Translations under genes and position numbers: made by a program
Part shown: positions 8,687 through 17,050 of the stretch, piece after piece
Numbering within the stretch: the first letter of the stretch is position 1
Layout: each line of letters opens with the position of its first letter
Assembly: GCA_964398865.1 (NCBI GenBank)
Contig: CAYNOO010000001.1
Span: 62,001-126,000 of the forward strand
Direction: 5' to 3'
DNA from: Phycocordibacter sp964398865
Lineage (GTDB): Bacteria; Patescibacteriota; Minisyncoccia; Phycocordibacterales; Phycocordibacteraceae
Length of the DNA: 64,000 bases
The notes under the pieces: generated by a model
What the model saw: only the letters and a program-made list of their open reading frames with translations
Told to the model about the DNA's origin: nothing
The model's database searches: none

Positions 8687-9111
8687 GTTTTTTCTTCAAT
8701 ATCCCTAACAGTGTCGCCAACGACCGTAAACTGCAAACCACGTGCCTCTTTCGGCACCCCTCCAGGAATCCGGTCAGGCCATTCAATTAAGATAAGGTTT
8801 GCTGGATTTTCCAGATAGCTGTTCCATCCGACCGTATCTCTATCCATTTTCTCCAAACGATACGCGTCAATGTGAACGAGGCGTTCAAACACTGGGTGCG
8901 TGATTGGATATGCTTGCGCTACAACAAATGTTGGGCTCGTTACGCTTCTTTGTACACCAAGGACTTTCGCGACTTCTTGTACGAACGCGGTCTTACCGGC
9001 GCCAAGCTCCCCCGAAAGTCCAATAACATGAGCTTTCTCGCTTCGCCGTTTCGGAAGACTTTCCACGAAATGCCCTGCAAATTCTCTTAGGTCATCTCGA
9101 GAAACTTTCAT
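8683..9111 (-). CDS. tsaE: tRNA threonylcarbamoyladenosine biosynthesis ATPase TsaE
   Basis: TsaE is the ATPase that supports t6A formation at position 37 of ANN-decoding tRNAs. The P-loop GLSGELGAGKTAF spans residues 31-43. SPTFVVAQAY, HIDAYRLE and LIEWPDRI are family signatures. At 142 residues it has the typical size. The gene opens a minus-strand unit with polA and holA, overlapping polA by four bases. A TATAGT hexamer lies 11 bases upstream of the ATG. TsaB, TsaC and TsaD are not in this window. Confidence 0.93.
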   Translation of the reverse strand: MKVSRDDLREFAGHFVESLPKRRSEKAHVIGLSGELGAGKTAFVQEVAKVLGVQRSVTSPTFVVAQAYPITHPVFERLVHIDAYRLEKMDRDTVGWNSYLENPANLILIEWPDRIPGGVPKEARGLQFTVVGDTVRDIEEKT

Positions 9112-9185
9112 CTAACAATCTTACTATAGGTACCCATCTTCCCCGCCCAGAGCTCCAATTTTGGGTCGGTCAAAGCTAAATAAGG

Positions 9186-9191
9186 TACTAT
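9186..9191 (+). promoter_or_regulatory. -10-like box before leaderless pilB/gspE
   Basis: TACTAT lies six bases before the ATG at 9198. This supports that ATG over the TTG at 9192 that would add two residues, and fits the leaderless pattern seen across the window. Confidence 0.4.
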
Positions 9192-9197
9192 TTGCCT

Positions 9198-10871
9198 ATG
9201 GCACAAACTGATGACACTGATATAAAACTCGGAGAACTGCAACGAAGAGAGGAGGAGGAGCTCGCGCTCATGCTCTCACACCGGTATAAAATTCGGTACA
9301 TAGACTTGACGCGCGTTTCCATAAACACGGACGCACTTCGTCTTATTGAAGAGCCGGTAGCTCGCCTCGCCGAAGTGGCGGCGTTCGAGATAGTAGGAAA
9401 GAAACTGACGCTTGCGGTACGCTCCCCGCAGCACCCTAAGCTCCCTGCACTCTTGGAGGACTTAGGAAAACTAGGATACGACATTGAGGAAGTGATGGTG
9501 TCGCGAGTATCGTTGGACAGAGCATGGGAACACTACAAAGATCTATCGTTTGCGGTTGAATCGAAGCAAGGGGTGCTCGATGTTTCGCCGGAAGAATTGA
9601 AAAAGGCTATCGGGAGTATTCATACCATAGAAGACATCCAAAAATCGGTTGCGAGCGTTACCGAGATGAAACGTGCATATCGTATTTCAAAAATCTTGGA
9701 AGTAGTGCTCGCCGGTGCATTTGCTGTGGATGCATCGGACATTCACATTGAACCCGAGCAGACACAAGTGCGCCTGCGCTATCGACTTGATGGTGTGCTG
9801 CATGATGTCATCAATTTCGATACGGACACTTCAAACCTTCTCTTGTCTCGCCTGAAACTTCTCTCGGGTCTCAAGCTGAACCTGAAGAGTCGCCCACAAG
9901 ATGGACGATTCAGCCTCGTCATGGACAATAAAGAGATAGAAATACGAACCTCGGTGATCCCTGGCGCATACGGAGAAACGGTCGTGATGCGTCTTCTGAA
10001 CCCAGAAACTATTTCGGTACCCTTTGAGGCCTTGGGTATGGAGCCAAAATTACGCGCACTCGTCGAGCGTGAAATCGGAAATCCGAATGGCATGCTCTTA
10101 AACACTGGTCCGACAGGCAGCGGAAAGACGACCACGCTTTACGCATGCATGAAAAAGATTAACTCTTCTGAAATAAAAATTATTACGATTGAAGACCCTG
10201 TCGAATATCACGTCGCCGGACTCGTTCAAACGCAGGTGGATGAAAAAAATTACACGTTCCTCCAGGGGCTCCGCTCAGCGCTCCGCCAGGATCCAGATGT
10301 CATCATGATTGGCGAAATCCGCGACGAAGAAGTCGCGAAAACCGCGATTGACGCCGCCTTAACTGGACACTTTGTTTTCTCGACGTTGCACACGAATGAC
10401 GCGGCCGGCTCGTTCCCCCGTCTTGTCGATCTCGGCGTTGATCCGAAAGTATTTGGTTCGGCAATAAACATCGCTATGGCACAACGATTAGTGCGCGTGC
10501 TCTGTAAAGTTTGCAAAAAACAAGTTCCGCTTGAGGGTAAGGACAAGGAACGGGTCGAAACTGTGCTCGCTGGCTTGCGTGATAAAAGTGCCATTCCTGC
10601 CGACGTATCAAAAGTATTCGAGCCAGTGGGTTGTTCTGCTTGTAACAATACTGGCTTCAAAGGTCGTATTGGAGTATTTGAAGCAGTGGTCATTGATACG
10701 GAAATGGACACGCTCCTACGCACCTCCCCTTCAGAACATGAGATACAACAACTTCAGCGAACCAAAGAGATACTCACTATGGTTGAGGATGGAGTTATGA
10801 AGGTCTTAAACGGCGTTACTTCCCTTACGGAACTCAATCGCGTCGTCTTGATAGAGGAAACCCTCAAATAG
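9198..10871 (+). CDS. Type IV pilus / type II secretion assembly ATPase (PilB/GspE)
   Basis: A hexameric ATPase driving pilus or pseudopilus assembly at the cytoplasmic face of the membrane. The N-terminal part (about residues 20-120) resembles the MshEN/GspE-N domain. The ATPase core has Walker A GPTGSGKTTTLY near residue 304, the Asp box ITIEDPVEYH, Walker B MIGEIRDEE and a His box HTNDAA. A tetracysteine zinc site is formed by LCKVCKK (near 434) and CSACNNTG (near 478). No pilin, PilC or PilT gene is in this window, so the machine's other parts must lie elsewhere. Confidence 0.93.
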   Translation: MAQTDDTDIKLGELQRREEEELALMLSHRYKIRYIDLTRVSINTDALRLIEEPVARLAEVAAFEIVGKKLTLAVRSPQHPKLPALLEDLGKLGYDIEEVMVSRVSLDRAWEHYKDLSFAVESKQGVLDVSPEELKKAIGSIHTIEDIQKSVASVTEMKRAYRISKILEVVLAGAFAVDASDIHIEPEQTQVRLRYRLDGVLHDVINFDTDTSNLLLSRLKLLSGLKLNLKSRPQDGRFSLVMDNKEIEIRTSVIPGAYGETVVMRLLNPETISVPFEALGMEPKLRALVEREIGNPNGMLLNTGPTGSGKTTTLYACMKKINSSEIKIITIEDPVEYHVAGLVQTQVDEKNYTFLQGLRSALRQDPDVIMIGEIRDEEVAKTAIDAALTGHFVFSTLHTNDAAGSFPRLVDLGVDPKVFGSAINIAMAQRLVRVLCKVCKKQVPLEGKDKERVETVLAGLRDKSAIPADVSKVFEPVGCSACNNTGFKGRIGVFEAVVIDTEMDTLLRTSPSEHEIQQLQRTKEILTMVEDGVMKVLNGVTSLTELNRVVLIEETLK

Positions 10872-10889
10872 ACCTCTGCCCCAACAAAT

Positions 10890-11024
10890 AAAAAACCGCA
10901 CCCCTCTAAACAACGCTTTGCGAATGGTGGAACAGATGATGAGGAGATCGCCAGAGGATGACCGAAGTCATTTTTCCAGCGAATCCTTACAGTGATGCCA
11001 CGGCGTTGCTTAGATGAGCACGGC
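10890..11024 (-). ncRNA. Candidate rod-shaped structured RNA, 6S-like
   Basis: On the minus strand a 21-nt arm at 11003-11023 pairs with 10896-10916. Four of the five non-Watson-Crick positions become G-U pairs on this strand only, which favours minus-strand RNA. Inside lie a GUGG/CCAC step, an asymmetric internal loop and a distal stem capped by AUGAC UUCG GUCAU. A run of six U follows the closing stem, as in an intrinsic terminator. TGTATAAG lies just upstream as an extended -10. The long rod with a central bubble is the layout of 6S RNA, but SRP-type or lineage-specific RNA cannot be excluded. It lies antisense between pilB and ruvB. Confidence 0.55.
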
Positions 11025-11053
11025 TTCTTATACAAGAAAACCCCTTTCGGGGC

Positions 11054-11064
11054 TATAATATAAT
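11054..11064 (+). promoter_or_regulatory. Possible ruvB promoter -10 region
   Basis: Two overlapping TATAAT hexamers occur at 11054-11059 and 11059-11064, 20-25 bases before the ruvB ATG. No convincing -35 is present. A CCCC TTTC GGGG hairpin at about 11041-11052 precedes them. Confidence 0.4.
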
Positions 11065-11084
11065 GCTAGCATAGGCTTTTAAGT

Positions 11085-12116
11085 ATGTCAAGGGCGCGCA
11101 CAACCAATTTGGATTCGGACGATATCGCACCAAAAGAAGCGGGTGAGCGTGTTTTAGACCAAACACTTCGCCCAGAAGCCTGGGAAGAATATGTGGGGCA
11201 AGAGAACGTGAAAGAAAATCTCCGTGTGCTCATAGCGGCTGCAAGAGAGCGCAATCACGCGCCGGAACACACGCTTCTCTATGGACCGCCGGGTCTCGGT
11301 AAGACCACACTTGCGCATCTGATGGCGAAAGAGCTTGGTGCCAACATGCGCGCAACCGCAGGTCCCGTCATCGAGCGAGTGGGCGACCTTGCGGCGATTC
11401 TCACGAACCTAGAGCCAGGGGACGTTTTGTTCATTGACGAAATACACCGCTTGAATAAAACCATCGAAGAAGTTTTATATCCTGCGATGGAGGCTGGAAA
11501 GCTCGACATAATTATCGGTAAAGGTCCCTCAGCGCGAACCATAGAACTTGCGCTCCCCTCGTTCACACTCGTGGGCGCTACCACCAGAATCGGTCTCATC
11601 TCGGCGCCCTTGCGTTCTCGATTCTCTGGGGGCGTGTTTCAACTTGATTTTTATTCTGAAAAAGAAATAGAAAGAATTCTTGCTCGCTCCGCACAAATTC
11701 TCGGCATTGAGGCAGATACGGACGCGCTTCAAGAAATCGCGAAACGTTCCCGAAAAACTCCGCGCACCGCAAACTATCTCTTGAAGCGCTCTCGCGACGT
11801 CGCGCAACTTGATCGCACGTCGCTGTCCAAAGTTGCCGCAGAAAAAGCGCTCGCCATGATCGGCATTGATACTGCGGGTCTGACACCTTCTGACAGACGC
11901 ATCCTTGAAGCACTCATCGGAAAATTCGGAGGGGGTCCCGTAGGCGTAAAGACCCTTGCTGCTGCTGCTGCTGAGGATGAGCAAACAATAGAAGATGTGT
12001 ATGAACCTTATCTCATGCAAGAAGGCTTCTTGGAGCGTACGCCGCGAGGGCGTATTGTTACCGCACGTGCACGCGAGCATTTAGGAAAACAAGGTGCGCA
12101 AAAAAAACTAATATGA
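11085..12116 (+). CDS. ruvB: Holliday junction helicase motor RuvB
   Basis: RuvB is the hexameric AAA+ motor that drives branch migration with RuvA. Walker A GPPGLGKTT lies at residues 67-75 and Walker B LFIDEIHRL near 114-122. The sensor segment is GATTRIGLISAPLRSRF, and a C-terminal winged-helix domain contains KFGGGPVGVKTLA and TPRGRIVT. The 343-residue length is normal. The gene overlaps the mazG-like gene by four bases, and ruvC follows, so this looks like a ruvB-mazG-ruvC transcription unit. Confidence 0.97.
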   Translation: MSRARTTNLDSDDIAPKEAGERVLDQTLRPEAWEEYVGQENVKENLRVLIAAARERNHAPEHTLLYGPPGLGKTTLAHLMAKELGANMRATAGPVIERVGDLAAILTNLEPGDVLFIDEIHRLNKTIEEVLYPAMEAGKLDIIIGKGPSARTIELALPSFTLVGATTRIGLISAPLRSRFSGGVFQLDFYSEKEIERILARSAQILGIEADTDALQEIAKRSRKTPRTANYLLKRSRDVAQLDRTSLSKVAAEKALAMIGIDTAGLTPSDRRILEALIGKFGGGPVGVKTLAAAAAEDEQTIEDVYEPYLMQEGFLERTPRGRIVTARAREHLGKQGAQKKLI

Positions 12117-12445
12117 CATTACTCTCGGACACATTGAAAAAATGGGTAACGAAACAGGAATCAATAATCTGGCAAGCCCAAAAGAAGGAGCGGGGGGATG
12201 CTTCACATCTGCTTGCCTATACCGCCAAGCTTGGCGAAGAAGTTGGGGAACTTGCAGAGCAGGTGCTTGCACGTTTCGGCTACCAGCGAAAATCGAAAGT
12301 TATGGCTCAGGGGGATGAGGAGCTTGCCGATGAGTGCGCGGATGTCATCATTGTCTCACTATTTCTTGCTGAAGCAGCTGGAGTTGATATAGAAAAAGCC
12401 TTGGCACGAAAGATGGAAAAACTTGAGGTACGAAATAAGGAATAA
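12113..12445 (+). CDS. MazG-like nucleotide pyrophosphohydrolase
   Basis: A small all-alpha NTP pyrophosphohydrolase that would hydrolyse (d)NTPs or modified nucleotides to monophosphates. Acidic metal-binding residues appear in the paired motifs KLGEEVGELAEQ (near residue 39) and EELADECADVIIV (near residue 68), as in MazG and dUTPase-like folds. The 110-residue single domain is normal for the compact family. It overlaps ruvB by four bases and lies 18 bases before ruvC. A link to DNA repair is inferred only from context. Confidence 0.82.
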   Translation: MTLLSDTLKKWVTKQESIIWQAQKKERGDASHLLAYTAKLGEEVGELAEQVLARFGYQRKSKVMAQGDEELADECADVIIVSLFLAEAAGVDIEKALARKMEKLEVRNKE

Positions 12446-12463
12446 TAAAGAGCGCTTTCGTTC

Positions 12464-12958
12464 ATGTCTTCGCTGAAACCTGTAGTGATCGCTGTCGACC
12501 CAGGCTACGATCGAGTCGGTATTGCAGTGATGGAAGCGAGCGAGCTCATTCATTCAGAGTGCTTCACTCCACCCAAAGGTTCTTTTCCTGAAAGACTCGG
12601 AGCAGTATTTCAGCGAGTAAGTGATGTTATAAAAAAATACGCACCTGGTGCACTCGCTATAGAAACTCTTTTTTTCACTAAAAATCAAAAGACGGCTATA
12701 CATGTGGCGGAAGCGCGAGGAGTCATAACGCTTGCAGGAGTGGAGGCGGGCATCCCGATCTTTGAGTACTCCCCGCAAGAAGTGAAGATAGCAGTCACAG
12801 GCTCAGGAAACGCAAACAAGAAGGGTGTCATCAGGATGGTGGATATGCTCGTGCCTATGGCTACAAAAATGCGACACGATGATGAATACGATGCGATAGC
12901 ACTCGCGATAGCACATCAATCGAGCGCTAAGTTCAGGCAGGCTCGAAAAAACAAATAG
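12464..12958 (+). CDS. ruvC: Holliday junction resolvase RuvC
   Basis: RuvC cuts four-way junctions symmetrically as a dimer. The RNase H-fold catalytic acids are visible as D12 in AVDPGYDRVG, E67 in AIETLFF and the terminal Asp pair in RHDDEYDAIAL (D139/D140 and D143). The DNA-binding stretch NQKTAIHVAEARGVI and the glycine turn TGSGNANKKGV are typical. The ATG at 12464 gives the usual N-terminus. It is the last gene of the ruvB unit. Confidence 0.96.
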   Translation: MSSLKPVVIAVDPGYDRVGIAVMEASELIHSECFTPPKGSFPERLGAVFQRVSDVIKKYAPGALAIETLFFTKNQKTAIHVAEARGVITLAGVEAGIPIFEYSPQEVKIAVTGSGNANKKGVIRMVDMLVPMATKMRHDDEYDAIALAIAHQSSAKFRQARKNK

Positions 12959-13046
12959 AATCGGGGGCTTTGGCGTTTTCCCCTCTCTTACTTGTGCGAT
13001 GCCTTGCCAAGAAATAACGTTTTGGTACAAATAGGGCGTTAGAAAA

Positions 13047-13052
13047 TATAAA
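13047..13052 (+). promoter_or_regulatory. -10-like box before small acidic ORF
   Basis: TATAAA lies five bases before the ATG at 13058. It fits the leaderless arrangement found elsewhere in the window. No clear -35 is present. Confidence 0.35.
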
Positions 13053-13057
13053 CTCTC

Positions 13058-13189
13058 ATGCCTAAAGACCTGAAAAAGAAAGGATTCGAAGAAGAGGAAG
13101 AGGATGCGCTTCTGACTCCTCCTAGCGCAGAAGATCTTGTGGACGAAGAAGAGGAAGATCTTTTCGGAGACGAAGATGATATGCTCTGA
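13058..13189 (+). CDS. Very acidic 43-residue protein
   Basis: The frame encodes 43 residues beginning MPKDLKKKGF and continuing with glutamate and aspartate runs (EEEEED, DEEEEDLFGDEDD). It is too short for usual gene-finding cutoffs. Support comes from a -10-like hexamer at the right distance, a strong terminator three bases after the stop, and a codon pattern that looks protein-coding. No family is recognised. Acidic miniproteins of this type sometimes bind RNA polymerase or ribosomal proteins, but that is speculation. Confidence 0.55.
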   Translation: MPKDLKKKGFEEEEEDALLTPPSAEDLVDEEEEDLFGDEDDML

Positions 13190-13191
13190 CG

Positions 13192-13230
13192 AAAAAATAA
13201 AACCCGATCCAGTGTCGGGTTTTATTTTTT
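13192..13230. terminator. Bidirectional intrinsic terminator
   Basis: A perfect 16-bp stem encloses a seven-base loop (TCCAGTG), with A-runs on one arm and T-runs on the other, so it can work in both directions. It ends the acidic ORF on the plus strand and tyrS on the minus strand. The tyrS stop codon (13222-13224) lies inside the stem. Confidence 0.85.
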
Positions 13231-14424
13231 CTGTATAGAAAGAAAACGATGCTTTCCTATACGGAGCACGACGCCATTTTCGGGTTGAAAGTTAGCGTCA
13301 GTAATTTTTGTATCGCTTCCCGCGATACGCACAGCGCCATCAGCTATCAGGCGGCGCCATTCTGTCTTAGAGGCAATTACGTTATTACGGATGAGCAGCT
13401 CAATAAATGCCTCCCCGGGCATGATGCTATATGTCGGTACCTCCGTAGGAACTTCTCCTTTTGAAAAAGCGGAAACGAAATGCTCCCCGGCTTTCTTACT
13501 TAAAGATTCCCCATGGTACATTTGCACGATTTCAGTAGCAAGCGCAAATTTTGCATCACGAGGACCCTTTGTAAGAATATCTGTAACCATAGGTAGTGGT
13601 ACGCGTGTGCAGTGTATGAAATATGTCTCGATGAGAGAGTCGGGGATGCTCATAACTTTCCCAAACATGTCTGCAGGTGCATCGTTGAGGTTTACCGTGT
13701 TGCCCCAGCTCGAACTCATCTTGCGTCCGTCAGTTCCCAAAATGAGCTCGCCCATCACAATGTGTTGTGGTCGCTGCCCAGCTTTACTTTGTAGCACGCG
13801 ACCGGCAAGCAAGTTAAAGCGCTGGTCCGTACCTCCAAGCTCTACATCAGCTTCTACAGCAACGCTGTCATATCCTTGCATGAGGGGATACAGAACTTCG
13901 CGCAGAGATACTCTCTTCCCTTCGTCCAGACGTCGCTTAATATTGTCGCGTGCGATGAAGTCAGCTACAGAAAATGCGTCGGCCTGATCACCAATCGCTG
14001 CATAATCCAATTTCAAAAGCCATTCAGAATTACGCCGTACTTCTAGTAGGCTTTTATCAAGTATCTTTTCCGCTTGGGAAACGTACGCGGCAAGATTTTT
14101 CTCAACCTCTTTGCGTGAAAGCATGGGGCGCTCGCTCTCCTTATCCGACGTGTCCCCGACTACGCCGGTAGCATCCCCGATGATAAACACAACCATGTGC
14201 CCCAAGTTTTGAAAGTCCCGAAGTTTTAAGAGGGGTACTGCGCGCCCAATGTGAAGATTGGGGCTTGTCGGGTCAATACCAAGTTTGATGCGTAAACGCT
14301 TTCCAGATAAAAGGAGTTTTCGAAGCGACTCACTTCCAGGAATGACCTCAACAACACTCCTGGTCAAAAGGGTTTCAATTTTCTGAAGATCAGTACTTAC
14401 CGGAGCCTTGCTTCTGAAAAACAT
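13222..14424 (-). CDS. tyrS: Tyrosyl-tRNA synthetase
   Basis: This class I aminoacyl-tRNA synthetase charges tRNA-Tyr. The HIGH motif appears as NLHIGRAVPL near residue 58 and the KMSKS loop as DGRKMSSSWGN near residue 235. A C-terminal S4 RNA-binding domain follows (IELLIRNNVIASKTEWRRL through VVLRIGKHRFL). The 400-residue length is normal and the ATG at 14424 gives a plausible N-terminus. It stands alone, convergent with the ruvC-side unit and divergent from the PBP gene. Confidence 0.95.
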   Translation of the reverse strand: MFFRSKAPVSTDLQKIETLLTRSVVEVIPGSESLRKLLLSGKRLRIKLGIDPTSPNLHIGRAVPLLKLRDFQNLGHMVVFIIGDATGVVGDTSDKESERPMLSRKEVEKNLAAYVSQAEKILDKSLLEVRRNSEWLLKLDYAAIGDQADAFSVADFIARDNIKRRLDEGKRVSLREVLYPLMQGYDSVAVEADVELGGTDQRFNLLAGRVLQSKAGQRPQHIVMGELILGTDGRKMSSSWGNTVNLNDAPADMFGKVMSIPDSLIETYFIHCTRVPLPMVTDILTKGPRDAKFALATEIVQMYHGESLSKKAGEHFVSAFSKGEVPTEVPTYSIMPGEAFIELLIRNNVIASKTEWRRLIADGAVRIAGSDTKITDANFQPENGVVLRIGKHRFLSIQKK

Positions 14425-14497
14425 ATAATAAACTTTACCACGGAGCTATGAATGAGGGTTTCCGCTCTTATACCTAGCATCGGGGGTCTTCCCTTGC

Positions 14498-14503
14498 TAC
14501 GAT
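14498..14503 (+). promoter_or_regulatory. Extended -10 box for leaderless PBP gene
   Basis: TACGAT preceded by TGC lies seven bases before the ATG at 14511. No Shine-Dalgarno sequence is visible, which fits leaderless initiation. Confidence 0.4.
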
Positions 14504-14510
14504 TCACTGT

Positions 14511-16694
14511 ATGCGCAAGCGGAGTTTTATCCGTAAACACAAGAGGGCAATTCTTCTTATTGCCGGTTCGATAATCCTTTTCACCGTTGGCGCTCTTTCC
14601 ATATGGGCAGCATCTTTGAAGATTCCTGACATCAAATCTTTAGAAACCCGAAAAGTTGAGCAGTCAACAAAAATCTATGACCGCACTGGCACCGTTCTCC
14701 TGGATGACCTGAGCGAGAACATGTCACGTACTGTTGTGTCGGACGATGAGATATCCTCCTACATAAAGCAAGCGACTGTAGCTATAGAGGACTCGGAGTT
14801 TTACCATCATGCCGGCGTGCGCCCACTGGCGTTTTTGCGGGCAACTATCGTCAACGTACTTTCCCTCGGCTTTGAGCAAGGAGGCTCAACCATCACCCAG
14901 CAAGTCGTCAAAAATTCAATCCTCACCACCGACAAAACCATCGCGCGAAAGATAAAGGAATGGATTCTGGCAATAAAACTTGAGCAAGTACTCACAAAGG
15001 AGCAAATTCTTGACCTCTACCTCAACGGGAATCCCTATGGCGGGGTCATTTACGGCGTTGAGGAAGCGAGTGAGCAATTTTTTAGCAAACACGCAAAGGA
15101 TGTGTCCTTGGCTGAAGCGGCGTACCTCGCGGCACTGCCGCAAGCGCCCACATACTACTCACCCTATGGCAACCATCGAGACGCGCTTGATTCGCGAAAA
15201 AATCTAGTGCTGTCACGCATGAAAGAACTCGGCTTCATAACTGAAGAGGCGTATAATGCGGCAAAAGCAGAAAACGTGTCCTTCGCCCCGCAGGCGCGAG
15301 GAGGTATACGGGCTCCGCATTTCGTCTTTTACGTACGAAGCCTTTTGGAACAAGAATTCGGCACAAGCGCCTTAGAGCAGTCAGGCTGGAGAATCATCAC
15401 CACGCTCGATGCTGACCTTGAATCAAAAGCAGAGGAGGTAGTGAAAAGAAATGCGCTTGAGAATGAAAAAGATTTTAATGCTGAAAACGCAAGCATTGTC
15501 GCCATTGACCCAAAGACGGGAGACATCCTTACGATGGCAGGCTCTAGAGATTACTTTGATAAGGAGATAAACGGAGCCTACAACATCGCTCTCGCGAAAC
15601 GTCAGCCGGGTTCCTCTTTCAAGCCATTCGTATATGCAGCCGCATTCCTCAAGGGCTACACGCCAAACACCATTCTTTTTGATGTCGCGACGCAGTTCTC
15701 GACAGCGTGCCCCGCGACAAGCCTAAGCGACACACCACCATGTTATGCGCCAGAAAATTTTGATAACAAATTTCTAGGACCCATGACTATACGGGATGCG
15801 CTTGCGCAGTCACGAAACATCCCCGCAGTGAAGGCGCTCTATCTTGTGGGAATCAATAATGCGCTAACGCTCGCGCGCTCAATGGGCATCAGCACCCTCG
15901 GGAATGCAGCTCAGTACGGTCTTACTTTGGTCTTGGGCGGTGGGGAAGTGACGCCGCTTGATATGACAAGCGGGTATGGCGTCTTTGCAAATGAGGGCAT
16001 ACGAAACCCGTATCGAGCAATACTTCGCATTGAAGATAAGAACGGAAATCAAGTAAAAGTGTACCCCCTATCGCCCGAGCGGGTGCTTGATGCAAACGTC
16101 GCACTGAATATCTCTGACATTCTCTCTGATAATGTAGCGCGTACCCCTGAGTTCGGGTCAGATTCGGCACTGAACTTTCCGGGTCGGCATGTGGCCGCAA
16201 AAACTGGTACGACTAATGATTATCGGGATGCTTGGATATTAGGCTACACACCAGACATCGCTGTCGGGGCATGGGCTGGAAATAACGACAACACGCCTAT
16301 GGTAAAGAAAATCGCTGGCTTCATCGTTGCCCCTCTCTGGCATGAGTTCATGGAATACGCACTCACCAAGTTCCCTAATACCCCCTTCCCTGAAGCGCGT
16401 AGTTTAGAGAGCACAAATGATAAACCAGTGCTCCGTGGCATCTGGCAAGGAGGTGATGCAGTGACTGTAGATGCCCAAACGGGTGCTCCGGTACCACCTG
16501 GCTTCAGTGGTCCCACCAAAAGTCGCATAACGGTATCCGCACACTCAATACTCTACTGGCTCAATAAAGACGACCCGCGAGGAGCGCAACCAAACAATCC
16601 AAATGACGATCCCCAGTTTGTGCGGTGGGATTGGGGGGTGCGTGCATGGGCAGCACAACACGGCGTCGTAGACGGAACTACAATCATTCAGTAA
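14511..16694 (+). CDS. Bifunctional class A penicillin-binding protein (PBP1A-type)
   Basis: It polymerises lipid II and cross-links peptidoglycan outside the membrane. A basic N-terminus and one transmembrane helix (about residues 13-36) anchor it. The GT51 glycosyltransferase domain shows EDSEFYHHAGV, GGSTITQQVVKN and KEQILDLYLNGNPYGG. The transpeptidase has the SxxK motif in PGSSFKPF (near residue 367), SRN (near 434) and KTGTTNDYRDAW (near 563). The 727-residue length is typical. Together with the Mur ligase it indicates peptidoglycan synthesis in this organism. Confidence 0.95.
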   Translation: MRKRSFIRKHKRAILLIAGSIILFTVGALSIWAASLKIPDIKSLETRKVEQSTKIYDRTGTVLLDDLSENMSRTVVSDDEISSYIKQATVAIEDSEFYHHAGVRPLAFLRATIVNVLSLGFEQGGSTITQQVVKNSILTTDKTIARKIKEWILAIKLEQVLTKEQILDLYLNGNPYGGVIYGVEEASEQFFSKHAKDVSLAEAAYLAALPQAPTYYSPYGNHRDALDSRKNLVLSRMKELGFITEEAYNAAKAENVSFAPQARGGIRAPHFVFYVRSLLEQEFGTSALEQSGWRIITTLDADLESKAEEVVKRNALENEKDFNAENASIVAIDPKTGDILTMAGSRDYFDKEINGAYNIALAKRQPGSSFKPFVYAAAFLKGYTPNTILFDVATQFSTACPATSLSDTPPCYAPENFDNKFLGPMTIRDALAQSRNIPAVKALYLVGINNALTLARSMGISTLGNAAQYGLTLVLGGGEVTPLDMTSGYGVFANEGIRNPYRAILRIEDKNGNQVKVYPLSPERVLDANVALNISDILSDNVARTPEFGSDSALNFPGRHVAAKTGTTNDYRDAWILGYTPDIAVGAWAGNNDNTPMVKKIAGFIVAPLWHEFMEYALTKFPNTPFPEARSLESTNDKPVLRGIWQGGDAVTVDAQTGAPVPPGFSGPTKSRITVSAHSILYWLNKDDPRGAQPNNPNDDPQFVRWDWGVRAWAAQHGVVDGTTIIQ

Positions 16695-16698
16695 AACA

Positions 16699-16753
16699 AG
16701 TGGGCACAAAGCAGTTTACAGATAGAAAAACCGCCAACTGCTTTCTGCCAACT
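16699..16753. terminator. Imperfect hairpin with heptad character between convergent genes
   Basis: Arms at 16699-16716 and 16736-16753 match at 16 of 18 positions around a 19-base loop, including nine perfect pairs next to the loop. The right arm reads as 7-bp units (GCCAACT, GCTTTCT, GCCAACT), linking it to the heptad arrays elsewhere. Only weak T-runs follow on either side, so a terminator role is uncertain. Confidence 0.5.
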
Positions 16754-16758
16754 ATCTT

Positions 16759-17022
16759 TTAACGGATATCGCGAACAGCGTTCCGCGCTTTCGGCATCTC
16801 TTGAAAAAGCTCCGCAAGAATAGCACCCCTCGCAATCTGAATCGCGCTTTTCGCTATAGAAGAACAGCGTACGAACGCTACATTATTTGAAATCGAGATA
16901 TCTTCTTTCTTTATTGGCACCTTTGCAGCAAAAGAGATTGCCGCAGCCGTTGCGCGACGAAGGGCATCATCCGGCGGGGTGAGGTTCTGGAAACGAGCGA
17001 GAAAGTCACTGACGAGTTTCAT
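16759..17022 (-). CDS. Small protein, DciA/DUF721-like
   Basis: An 87-residue protein downstream of dnaN. The second half (DISISNNVAFVRCSSIAKSAIQIARGAILAEL, ending AVRDIR) has the rhythm of DUF721/DciA domains, where a beta strand with a 'V.V.CSS' core precedes a helix and a terminal 'V.DIR' strand. DciA helps load the replicative helicase in many bacteria. Its place next to dnaN and dnaA suits a replication role. The resemblance is by eye and the protein is short, so the functional name is tentative. Confidence 0.55.
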   Translation of the reverse strand: MKLVSDFLARFQNLTPPDDALRRATAAAISFAAKVPIKKEDISISNNVAFVRCSSIAKSAIQIARGAILAELFQEMPKARNAVRDIR

Positions 17023-17050
17023 AATTTACTTAATAGATTCATGAATCTAT

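Noticed and set aside
10754..11035. 93-residue minus-strand frame over the pilB end and spacer
   Set aside because: Half of it lies antisense to pilB and the rest coincides with the structured RNA. The residues look random.
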